Assembly: GCA_903892365.1 (NCBI GenBank)
Contig: CAITIF010000927.1
Coordinates: 1 to 7,145, forward strand
Direction of reading: 5' to 3'
Length of the DNA: 7,145 nt
Origin: an uncultured Pirellula sp.
Lineage (GTDB): Bacteria; Planctomycetota; Planctomycetia; Pirellulales; Pirellulaceae
Positions 1-5,392 of this stretch are shown here, one piece after another. Numbering within the stretch: the stretch's first letter is position 1; the number at the start of each line of letters is the position of its first letter. Below the pieces are notes generated by a model. That model worked only from the letters and a program-made list of their open reading frames with translations, did no database searches and had not been told where the DNA came from. Made by a program: the position numbers and the translations under genes.

Positions 1-77
1 GAAAAGTCAGCTACGAAGTATAACCGCAACGCGGCGAAGGCTCCGGACACAATCGGAACAACCCAGACTAGACAGTT

Positions 78-86
78 TGGTATACT
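78..86 (+). promoter_or_regulatory. candidate extended -10 promoter of the glutathione peroxidase gene
   Basis: The sequence TGG-TATACT is an extended -10 element: TG at 78-79, one base, then TATACT at 81-86, which matches TATAAT at five of six positions. No good -35 box lies about 17 bp upstream, as is usual for extended -10 promoters. Transcription would start near 93 and give a leader of about 80 nt that includes the 123-142 palindrome. This is a motif match only, and planctomycete promoter consensus is poorly known. Confidence 0.35.
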
Positions 87-122
87 TCCAGGAATCGTTG
101 ATCGCCTTTATTTCGAAAATTT

Positions 123-142
123 TGGGCAACATGTGTTGCCCA
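123..142. promoter_or_regulatory. 20-bp perfect palindrome in the glutathione peroxidase leader (candidate operator or RNA hairpin)
   Basis: The arms TGGGCAACA and TGTTGCCCA are exact reverse complements separated by the two bases TG. The site ends 31 bp before the chosen start codon. As DNA it has the symmetry of a dimeric repressor or activator site. As RNA it folds into an 8-bp stem with an ATGT loop. There is no T-run after it on the + strand, so it is not an intrinsic terminator in the gene's direction. On the other strand AAAATTTT follows the stem, so a weak terminator for a leftward transcript is possible. Confidence 0.45.
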
Positions 143-173
143 CGTTCACACTCCACTCAAGGAATATTTGTCT

Positions 174-794
174 ATGTACCGTAAAACACTACTTGCAGGG
201 ATTGCCGCTATGGCCATGGTTTCAGGCAACGCATCCGATCCAATGGGATCTAGCTCGTCCGCATACGCCGAGGAAGCAGGAAAGTCTGATCTTCCAAAGG
301 CATTGACCTTCAAGATGAAAACGCTGGATGGCGAACCAGCGGACATGAGCAAGTACGCTGGCAAAGTGGTCATGTTTGTCAACGTGGCCAGCAAGTGCGG
401 TATGACTCCTCAGTACGACGCACTGCAAAAGCTAAACGAATCGTTCAAGGAAAAAGGACTCGAAATCGTTGGCGTTCCTTGCAACCAATTCGGTGGCCAA
501 GAAGCTGGTTCAAGTAAGGAAATCAAAGAATTCTGCTCCAGCAAGTATCACGTGACGTTCGACATGATGGAAAAAGTGAATGTTGTCGACAAGGGCAAGG
601 ATAAGGCTTGTGACTTGTTCAAGTACCTGTCGGAAGTGGACGCTCAGCCCAAAGGCAAAGGCCCAGTCGCTTGGAACTTTGAGAAGTTCATTCTGGATCG
701 CAAAGGCAATTTGGTCGGGCGTTTCGGAAGTGGCGTTAAGCCAGATTCTGCTGAAGTTATGAAGGTCATCGAAGCTGCTTTAGCAGCGAATTAG
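174..794 (+). CDS. Secreted glutathione peroxidase family protein (thiol peroxidase)
   Basis: A 206-aa member of the glutathione peroxidase family, which reduces hydrogen peroxide and organic hydroperoxides. The catalytic residues are visible: peroxidatic Cys75 in NVASKCGMTPQY, Gln109 in PCNQFGGQE, and Trp167-Asn168 in AWNFEKF. Cys121 in EFCSSKY sits where the resolving cysteine of yeast Gpx3-type enzymes lies. This indicates a cysteine enzyme that is probably recycled by thioredoxin rather than glutathione (family knowledge). Residues 1-32 form a Sec-type signal peptide: MYRK, a hydrophobic stretch AGIAAMAMV, and a likely cut after AYA at 30-32, or after GNA near 20. The mature enzyme would therefore be exported, which is less usual than the cytoplasmic form. 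The ATG at 174 has AAGGA at 159-163, 10 nt upstream. An in-frame TTG at 168 is too close to that site and was not chosen. An intrinsic terminator follows and the gene appears to be transcribed alone. Family assignment is very secure; the reductant is inferred. Confidence 0.95.
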   Translation: MYRKTLLAGIAAMAMVSGNASDPMGSSSSAYAEEAGKSDLPKALTFKMKTLDGEPADMSKYAGKVVMFVNVASKCGMTPQYDALQKLNESFKEKGLEIVGVPCNQFGGQEAGSSKEIKEFCSSKYHVTFDMMEKVNVVDKGKDKACDLFKYLSEVDAQPKGKGPVAWNFEKFILDRKGNLVGRFGSGVKPDSAEVMKVIEAALAAN

Positions 795-814
795 GCTTGA
801 GGCTTGAGGCTTGA
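794..814 (+). repeat. Three tandem copies of the heptamer GGCTTGA
   Basis: Three exact GGCTTGA units at 794-800, 801-807 and 808-814. The first G is the last base of the peroxidase stop codon. The array sits just before the terminator and has no coding role. It may be a slippage-prone microsatellite. Confidence 0.85.
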
Positions 815-823
815 GATTTTTCT

Positions 824-855
824 AGTCCCCGGTGCAACACCCGGGGACTTTTTTT
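824..855 (+). terminator. Intrinsic terminator after the glutathione peroxidase gene
   Basis: AGTCCCCGG (824-832) pairs perfectly with CCGGGGACT (841-849) around the 8-nt loop TGCAACAC. A run of seven T bases (849-855) follows. This GC-rich 9-bp stem with a U-tract lies 29 nt after the stop codon and is a textbook rho-independent terminator for the + strand. Confidence 0.92.
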
Positions 856-866
856 AGCCGTTTCAT

Positions 867-888
867 TGAGCCGCAGGCGCCAGCCGCG
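867..888 (+). repeat. Dispersed 22-bp repeat, copy 1 (direct orientation)
   Basis: This copy begins TGAGCCGCAGGCG and ends AGCCGCG. It differs from the copy at 925-946 at two positions: A for G in CCGC(A/G)GG and C for T in GC(C/T)AGCC. The same core is found three times within 130 bp. I recognise this type of element as common between genes in Rhodopirellula-like genomes, from memory and not from a search. Confidence 0.75.
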
Positions 889-924
889 ATAGGGCTCGTT
901 TTGTAGTTTGCGCAAGCAAATTAC

Positions 925-996
925 TGAGCCGCGGGCGCTAGCCGCGTTACGGTTTCCTTGCCAAATACGGTTGTCGCGGCTAGCGCCTGCGGCTCA
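925..996. repeat. Inverted pair of the 22-bp repeat (copies 2 and 3) forming a long hairpin
   Basis: Copy 2 (925-946) begins TGAGCCGCGGGCGCTAGC. Copy 3 (975-996) is its reverse complement with a single mismatch. The two arms can form a stem of 22 positions with one mismatch or wobble around a 28-nt spacer, a very stable structure in either strand. Each copy is also partly self-complementary (CGCGGCTAGC, with GCTAGC as its centre). The arrangement resembles a REP or BIME-like unit. No coding capacity or transposase is nearby, so mobilisation, if any, would be in trans. A role in blocking transcription between the convergent peroxidase and DUF937 genes is possible. Confidence 0.75.
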
Positions 997-1013
997 TTGC
1001 GAACAAAGTGAGT

Positions 1014-1036
1014 GCCATCGGGCTTTCGCCCATGGC
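1014..1036 (-). repeat. Hairpin with GAAA tetraloop downstream of the DUF937 gene
   Basis: Read on the - strand, GCCAT + GGGC pairs with GCCC + ATGGC around a GAAA (GNRA) loop, with one bulged G. It lies about 119 bp after the end of the DUF937 gene and has no T-run, so it is not a clear intrinsic terminator. It could protect the 3' end of the RNA or be part of the same intergenic repeat cluster as 867-996. The rest of 997-1154 shows nothing recognisable. Confidence 0.45.
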
Positions 1037-1154
1037 TACCACCTGTCGCCACTATCATGGCTTCTAAATCAATTGTGATCTTTGTCGCTCTTGGCTGTGT
1101 CGAAGCAGGGTGTTAAACCCACTCTTGATTCGGTCGCAGCACTACCCGACGCAT

Positions 1155-2036
1155 CTACCTTCGCGGGGACAAGAATCGCATCCCTAGCTTGATGATGTCG
1201 GATAAATCAAAGTCGCCGTCGCCGTCTTGATCGAGCATCTTTCCGATCATGCTTCCGCCCGGTCGTTTCTCGACGGAATTTCGCTCGCCTCGCATCATTT
1301 CGGTGAGATCACCTGGATTGATGGATCGCGAATTTCCGGAAGTTCGAGTGCTTGCCTGTGCCTTCATGGCACCAATGACTAGAGGGCCTAGGATGGCGAT
1401 CAAAGGGCCAATTTTTTTGAGATCCAAGCCGCTTGACCGTCCGATAGATTCTTCAACGCGATTCTTTTTGTTCCCAAGTGCTTTACCCATCACATCATCG
1501 ATTGACTTCGTGGAGAAATCAGCCGGACTTGACTCTCGGCGTGATGTACTGGCCGACGACGGAAGCTCGTTCCCTGGCCCCAACGATCGATCCAAGGACG
1601 AAGAATGTTCTTGGGGCGGGAGACGATCCGCCTGGAAGCCCAAGTCAGCATTGGCGGAAGGCCTGCCTGTTTGCTTCTGTTCCTCAAATCCATCCGGCAA
1701 AATGTCCTCGTACTTCGCCGCCGGTTTCGATTGGTTTCCTGTTGGGAGGGCGGATGGAGCTGAACCGCGGTTGGATCCCCCTGAACGTTGCTGACCGCTG
1801 AGCAGACCGCCCAAGAGGTCACCTAGCGAACCACCGCCGATCCCCTGCATTTGCTGCGAGATCATAGCAGCACCTTGCTCTGTTTCCGAATGGCGACCGA
1901 TCGCACTGATCAAGGTTGGCAGAGCTGCCGCGATCGCGGCTTCTGTTTGCGATTCATCCGCGTCCAAATGCTTAGCAATCTCGCGAATTTGCTTTTCATC
2001 CAGCTCCGATGAAAGCAGATCTAGAACTTCCGACAT
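1155..2036 (-). CDS. DUF937 (YidB-like) family protein with C-terminal Ca2+-loop-like motif
   Basis: A 293-aa protein of unknown molecular function. Residues 1-65 (MSEVLDLLSSELD, KQIREIAKHLDAD, AAIAAALPTLISAIGRHS) match the helical repeat of the DUF937 family: a non-binding cell-wall-like or YidB-like bundle whose role is unknown. Residues 66-200 are a Gly/Ser/Pro/Gln-rich, probably disordered linker. A hydrophobic segment, KKIGPLIAILGPLVIGAMKA (207-226), resembles the family's second conserved helix and is not clearly transmembrane. The C-terminus has DQDGDGDFDLSD (269-280), which fits a dockerin or EF-hand loop pattern with acidic residues at 1, 3, 5, 9 and 12. Such DGDGD tails are common in this family. 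There is no signal peptide. The ATG at 2036 is chosen because GAGG lies 6 nt upstream and the domain starts at once; the reading frame stays open for 18 more codons without support. It is divergent from the small secreted protein gene. The function is not inferred. Confidence 0.85.
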   Translation of the reverse strand: MSEVLDLLSSELDEKQIREIAKHLDADESQTEAAIAAALPTLISAIGRHSETEQGAAMISQQMQGIGGGSLGDLLGGLLSGQQRSGGSNRGSAPSALPTGNQSKPAAKYEDILPDGFEEQKQTGRPSANADLGFQADRLPPQEHSSSLDRSLGPGNELPSSASTSRRESSPADFSTKSIDDVMGKALGNKKNRVEESIGRSSGLDLKKIGPLIAILGPLVIGAMKAQASTRTSGNSRSINPGDLTEMMRGERNSVEKRPGGSMIGKMLDQDGDGDFDLSDIIKLGMRFLSPRR

Positions 2037-2281
2037 ACGATACCTCAAGAGAGAAAAAAGGGGCAAGGGACACGTGGCCCATTTTAACATGCATCGTCAA
2101 GAATAGCAGTGCGCGAAGGTTTAACACTGGTCGGGTTTGTATCTTGCTTTGTAATTCGATTGTTTTTTGCAGGGGAGTTAGGTCGATGAACCGTTTGATC
2201 CCGGTCCGATCGACAAGTGGGTCATGTGTAGCCATGGATGGTGCTTTTGGATTCTGCCTTTTTTCAACGAGCGACCATTCC
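2037..2281. other. Divergent intergenic region between the DUF937 gene and the small secreted protein gene
   Basis: Both flanking genes point outward, so both promoters should lie here. I see no convincing -35/-10 pair. The clearest signal is AGGGGAG at 2171-2177, a strong Shine-Dalgarno-like site 8 nt before an in-frame ATG at 2186. It either marks a longer form of the secreted protein or a short leader peptide. Confidence 0.4.
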
Positions 2282-2623
2282 ATGCGACTATTTCTTCTTG
2301 CATTTTGCCTCTCTTCGATCCTGACCAGCCTGAGCGCATTTGCACAAAACAGCGAGCCATTGACGGGTGGTTCGGTGCCTCCCAAGAGCGCCCGATTCGA
2401 AGTTTCCCCTGTGCAGCAATATTTGACAGCCAGGGCGCGAGCGGATTCCGAGCATCGTACCGCCATTGTCAAATACTACGACATGATCGGCTACAATTAC
2501 GCTCAGCCAACCATCAATGCAGGCGTGTTCACTCTAGCCCCGCCCCCCGTTCGAACTCGTCGGATCTATATGTACCCCGGTGCAGGAACCTTCTACCAGT
2601 CGACGAACACCTACGGCTTCTAA
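2282..2623 (+). CDS. Small secreted protein of unknown function, Tyr/Pro-rich C-terminus
   Basis: A 113-aa protein that I do not recognise by family. Residues 1-21 (MRLFLLAFCLSSILTSLSAFA) are a compact Sec signal peptide with a good cleavage site before QNSE. The mature part of about 92 residues has a short, charged, probably helical segment (VQQYLTARARADSEHRTAIVKYYD, 44-67 approx.), then an aromatic, proline-rich tail with YDMIGYNY, APPPVRTRR, IYMYPGAG and a terminal YGF. There is no cysteine in the mature part and no lipobox. It is likely periplasmic or surface-located. The start is uncertain: ATG 2282 gives an ideal signal peptide but has only a weak GAG upstream. ATG 2186 in the same frame has a strong AGGGGAG site and would add 32 residues before the signal peptide. 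Signal-peptide geometry was given more weight. The gene is followed by a hexamer-repeat array and no standard terminator. Confidence 0.65.
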   Translation: MRLFLLAFCLSSILTSLSAFAQNSEPLTGGSVPPKSARFEVSPVQQYLTARARADSEHRTAIVKYYDMIGYNYAQPTINAGVFTLAPPPVRTRRIYMYPGAGTFYQSTNTYGF

Positions 2624-2680
2624 AACAACCGCCAACCCGAAATCTACCTAGATCAAGCGGCCTCGTCGACCAATCGCCCA

Positions 2681-2796
2681 AACTTCAACTCGAACTTCAA
2701 CTTGAACTTCAACTTGCTTTAAACTCATGAACAACCGGTCAGCTTCAACTGCCACAGCATGGAGTTGGAGTTGAAGTTGAAGTTGAAGTTGAAGTT
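2681..2796. repeat. Facing arrays of AACTTC and GAAGTT hexamers (imperfect long hairpin)
   Basis: The left arm (2681-2716) is three 12-bp units of the form AACTTCAACT(C/T)G. The right arm (2761-2796) is six GTTGAA/GTTGGA-type hexamers on the opposite strand sense. The arms are 36 nt each and complementary at about 30 of 36 positions, separated by a 44-nt spacer with no repeat. Either strand's RNA would form a long AU/GC stem. It lies between convergent genes (secreted protein and pyk), where it could act as a transcription barrier or be a neutral, slippage-prone microsatellite. An overlapping open frame reading LQLELQLELQL arises from the repeat and is not considered a gene. Confidence 0.8.
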
Positions 2797-2800
2797 TAGG

Positions 2801-2843
2801 TTTAGGTACAAACCCGGAAGTTCTCTTCTGGGAGCTACCTAAA
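2801..2843 (-). terminator. Candidate hairpin terminator after pyk
   Basis: An outer stem TTTAGGTA (2801-2808) / TACCTAAA (2836-2843) encloses an inner stem CCCGGAAG / CTTCTGGG with a 4-nt loop and one wobble or mismatch. It begins 5 nt after the pyk stop codon. No proper U-run follows the stem on the - strand, so it is a weak or non-canonical terminator. The hexamer array just beyond it may add to the block. Confidence 0.45.
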
Positions 2844-2848
2844 CAAAC

Positions 2849-4294
2849 CTATGCTTGTTTCGGGACTTCGTGAACAACTAGTAGATTATGAGTGTTGCTC
2901 AGAAGGCCCGTTCCAGTCACGTAGACAACATGGTCTCCTGGGGCTAACATTCCGCGCTCGATCCCCCAGTGCGTGACCTCGTCAAATAATGCTTCGGGAT
3001 TATCGAGATTCTTCACTCGGTGCGGCATGATACCCCAGAACAAGCACATGCGCCGAAGTGTGTGGTCGGAATCGCTGACACCCAACGTAGGGATGTAGTT
3101 GCGTTGCTTGGCCTTAACCCATGCCGTTCCGCCCGATCGACTTGCGACCACTACCAGCTTTGCGTCGATCGCTTCCGCGATGTTGGCTGCGTTGTGAGTC
3201 ACCGCGGAGGTGATGGGGTGCACTCGAGAGGAGAAGCGGGTCTTGTTATCTTGAGGCATTGATTTGAGCATTCTCTCGGTGCTTAGCATAATCCGGTTCA
3301 TGGTGTCGACCGTAATGACGGGGAAATCACCAATAGCAGTCTCGCCGCTAAGCATGCACGCGTCTGCACCATCCAGAATAGCGTTCGCAACATCGCTTGC
3401 TTCGGCCCGGGTTGGGCGTCGGTTATGATGCATACTCTCTAGCATTTGTGTCGCTACGATCACAGGCTTTAGCTTTTCGCGACAAACTTGAATGATCCGT
3501 TTCTGCGCGACTGGTGTGTCCGCCACGTCGATCTCGACCCCCAGATCGCCACGGGCCACCATCACTCCGTCCGCTGCATCGACGATCGCTTCCAAGTGCT
3601 CTAACGCTTCCCGCTTTTCGATTTTGGCAATCACCAACGCCTGAGCGTCCATGGAAGACAAAAGATTTTTCAGCGAAAAAACATCTTGGGCCGATCGTAC
3701 GAAGGAAAGGCTGATGAAATCGATGTTGTTTTTGGCTGCCCATAAGGCGTTTTCAATGTCTTCGGGACGCATCGATGAAACGGACAGTGATGTTCCTGGA
3801 AGATTGATCCCCTGTTTGGAACGGATTGTTCCCTTGACGTTGACGATGCAACGCACGGAATCGCGTTGTTTCTCAACGACTTCCATCGAAATCATACCGT
3901 CGGCCAACATCACCGAATGGCCAACCGCCAATTCGTCAATCAACTTCGTATAGTTGCTTGTCAGTTCGGTTGGGGAATTGGAAACATCCCCGCGCACGAA
4001 AGTCACTTCCGATCCCACGTCCACTTCCAATGGATCTTGAGTCAGTTTGCCAAGCCGAATCTTCGGGCCCGCCAAGTCCAGCAACACACCCACTTGGAAA
4101 TTGGTGTTGATTCGAACCTGCTCAATTTTTGCAAGCACTCGAGCGTAGTCCGCTTGAGTTCCATGCGCGGCATTGATTCGAAAAATATCCACGCCGTGAA
4201 TGACCAGCTCCGTCAAAATTGCGATATCTTCGCAAGCGGGGCCCACCGTAGCAACGATCTTGGTTCGGGCTTCGCTAAGCGTATTACGTGGCAT
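2849..4294 (-). CDS. pyk: Pyruvate kinase
   Basis: Transfers phosphate from phosphoenolpyruvate to ADP, giving pyruvate and ATP in the last step of glycolysis; cytoplasmic, usually a homotetramer. The 481-aa length is normal. Landmarks: ARTKIVATVGPA (9-20), Arg39/Asn41 in FRINAAHG, the B domain from about 82 to 165, INLPGTSLS (163-171), catalytic Lys224 and metal ligand Glu226 in IAKIEKREAL, Asp250 in VMVARGDLGVEI, Thr282 in VIVATQMLESM, and the signature PTRAEASDVANAILDGAD, then the C-terminal regulatory domain (about 355-481). The segment LLDLAGPKIRL (71-81) has Leu, Ala, Lys and Leu at the positions of muscle Thr113, Lys114, Glu117 and Thr120, the pattern of K+-independent enzymes. In FRINAAHG the usual Phe-Ser of NFSHG is Ala-Ala. 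ATG 4294 is chosen because the conserved domain starts at once; the frame runs 47 codons further without homology. The ribosome site there is weak (AAGAG). It is divergent from the SDR gene. Confidence 0.96.
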   Translation of the reverse strand: MPRNTLSEARTKIVATVGPACEDIAILTELVIHGVDIFRINAAHGTQADYARVLAKIEQVRINTNFQVGVLLDLAGPKIRLGKLTQDPLEVDVGSEVTFVRGDVSNSPTELTSNYTKLIDELAVGHSVMLADGMISMEVVEKQRDSVRCIVNVKGTIRSKQGINLPGTSLSVSSMRPEDIENALWAAKNNIDFISLSFVRSAQDVFSLKNLLSSMDAQALVIAKIEKREALEHLEAIVDAADGVMVARGDLGVEIDVADTPVAQKRIIQVCREKLKPVIVATQMLESMHHNRRPTRAEASDVANAILDGADACMLSGETAIGDFPVITVDTMNRIMLSTERMLKSMPQDNKTRFSSRVHPITSAVTHNAANIAEAIDAKLVVVASRSGGTAWVKAKQRNYIPTLGVSDSDHTLRRMCLFWGIMPHRVKNLDNPEALFDEVTHWGIERGMLAPGDHVVYVTGTGLLSNTHNLLVVHEVPKQA

Positions 4295-4527
4295 TTTATT
4301 GATTCGACTCTTAAAAAAGGAGAAACGAGAAAGCGATGCGAGTCGCGCATGAGGCGTATTGTCACGTTTCACATCGCGTTTGGCTACAGGAGTACGGCAA
4401 TTTGCTTTCCAGGTCAACATGGTACACTGGCCCACGAAACAGCGATGCTCTGCAAGGAATCCTTATGCTCAACATAAGGTGAGACAAGTGAACCTTGGAC
4501 GTTGCCCATGAAACCTGGAATTTTTTG
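4295..4527. other. Divergent intergenic region between pyk and the SDR gene
   Basis: A 233-bp stretch that should hold both promoters. On the - strand TTGACC, 17 nt, TACTCC is a possible but poor promoter for pyk. No clear promoter was seen for the SDR gene. The only strong structure is the palindrome at 4461-4479. Frames crossing this region on both strands extend the neighbouring genes without domain support and are treated as non-coding. Confidence 0.4.
4461..4479. promoter_or_regulatory. Palindrome CCTTATG-N5-CATAAGG (candidate operator)
   Basis: Seven-base perfect arms with the 5-bp centre CTCAA, 48 bp before the SDR start codon and about 167 bp before the pyk start. The first arm overlaps a smaller palindrome AAGG-AAT-CCTT at 4454-4464. 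The spacing and symmetry suit a dimeric regulator's site. There is no T-run, so it is not a terminator. The regulator is unknown. Confidence 0.4.
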
Positions 4528-5385
4528 ATGGTTCAGCGGTACGATTGGAAAGAAAAACGAGTTGTGGTGGCTGGCGGTACGTCCGGTCTAGGACTGCATT
4601 TGGTTCTGGCCGCGGCGGCTCAAGGAGCCAGAATCGTGATCCTGGGACGAGATCGCGAACGATTAGAACAAGCTTGCCAGAAAGCGAAGGCGGCTGGTGC
4701 TCAAGAGGCAATCGGATTCTCGATCGATTTGCGCACTATCTCACTTCCATGCGCCCAGCTCAGCGATTCGCTGGGCGATGATGTTCGGCTGCAATCGTTT
4801 CTGGAGACTAACCAAGTGGATTTGTTGATCAACGCAGTGGGACGCTCGGACAGAGGACCGATCTCGTCCGTTTCGGCTGCTGATCTAAGGTCTTTATTGG
4901 AGGACAATCTTGTCTGCACGTGGCAATCGATTTGTTTATTCAAGCATTCATTGCTTCGGGCTCGCGGCACCATCGTGAATATCGGATCCCTTGCAGGATT
5001 GGTTTCAGCCCCGAATTTGGGCGGATATAATGCCGCGAAATCGGCGTTAACCGCCATGTCGCGTCAGTTGCGATTGGAATGGAAACAGGATAAGGTCCAC
5101 GTGATGCTGGTGTGCACCGGTCCGATTGCTCGCGAAGATTCCGGTCGTCGCTATGAACAACTCGCAAAAGATCGAGGGCTCGAAATTGCCCATGCCAATG
5201 TCCCAGGTGGAGCGGCCAAGCTGAAGCTTCTGGAGCCGGTCGGACTTGCCAATCGTATTCTGCATGATGCATCGACCAAGCGTTGCGAAGTCGTGATTCC
5301 AGCGAAAGCAAAGTGGCTAGCGGCCATCACAGCTGTTTGGCCTGCTTTGGGCGATTGGATCCTGGTCAAGTTCTTGAAACGCTGA
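4528..5385 (+). CDS. Short-chain dehydrogenase/reductase (SDR) family oxidoreductase
   Basis: A 285-aa classical SDR, an NAD(P)-dependent alcohol dehydrogenase or ketone reductase of unknown substrate. The Rossmann nucleotide-binding motif is VVVAGGTSGLGLHL (12-25), a GGxxGxG variant of the usual TGxxxGxG. VILGRDRER (37-45) puts arginines just after the second strand, which favours NADP(H). INAVG (101-105) corresponds to the NNAG motif. The catalytic set Asn127, Ser154 (NIGSLAG), Tyr167 and Lys171 (YNAAK) is complete, so the enzyme should be active. The C-terminal end (WLAAITAVWPALGDWILVKFLK, 263-284) is hydrophobic with a basic tail and could associate with a membrane. ATG 4528 has GGA 8 nt upstream and starts close to the first strand; an upstream in-frame TTG at 4495 lacks support. 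The gene ends 7 bp from the convergent FIST gene with no terminator between them. Confidence 0.92.
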   Translation: MVQRYDWKEKRVVVAGGTSGLGLHLVLAAAAQGARIVILGRDRERLEQACQKAKAAGAQEAIGFSIDLRTISLPCAQLSDSLGDDVRLQSFLETNQVDLLINAVGRSDRGPISSVSAADLRSLLEDNLVCTWQSICLFKHSLLRARGTIVNIGSLAGLVSAPNLGGYNAAKSALTAMSRQLRLEWKQDKVHVMLVCTGPIAREDSGRRYEQLAKDRGLEIAHANVPGGAAKLKLLEPVGLANRILHDASTKRCEVVIPAKAKWLAAITAVWPALGDWILVKFLKR

Positions 5386-5392
5386 CCGAGTC

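Noticed and set aside
1..23. Possible C-terminal end of an upstream gene reading KVSYEV then stop
   Set aside because: Only six codons are visible and two other frames are also open to the edge, so coding cannot be supported.
168..170. TTG start for the glutathione peroxidase
   Set aside because: It is only 4 nt from the AAGGA site, while ATG 174 has better spacing and a normal signal-peptide start.
1249..1794. Open frame of 181 codons on the + strand opposite the DUF937 gene
   Set aside because: It is an antisense shadow of the gene on the - strand, with no domain, ribosome site or sensible composition.
2224..2730. Open frame ending in LQLELQLELQLAL
   Set aside because: The tail is translation of the hexamer array and the rest overlaps the secreted-protein gene in another frame. 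There is no ribosome site.
2681..2796. Possible CRISPR-like array
   Set aside because: The repeats are 6-12 bp, contiguous, without unique spacers, and in opposite orientations; no cas genes are present.
4295..4435. N-terminal extension of pyruvate kinase by 47 codons
   Set aside because: The extra residues have no family counterpart, standard length is reached from ATG 4294, and the segment covers the divergent promoter region.
3866..4477. Open frame of 203 codons on the + strand opposite the start of pyk
   Set aside because: It lies antisense to strongly conserved pyruvate kinase sequence and has no recognisable motif.
4495..4527. TTG start 11 codons upstream for the SDR gene
   Set aside because: It has no ribosome site, and ATG 4528 lies at the normal distance before the nucleotide-binding strand.
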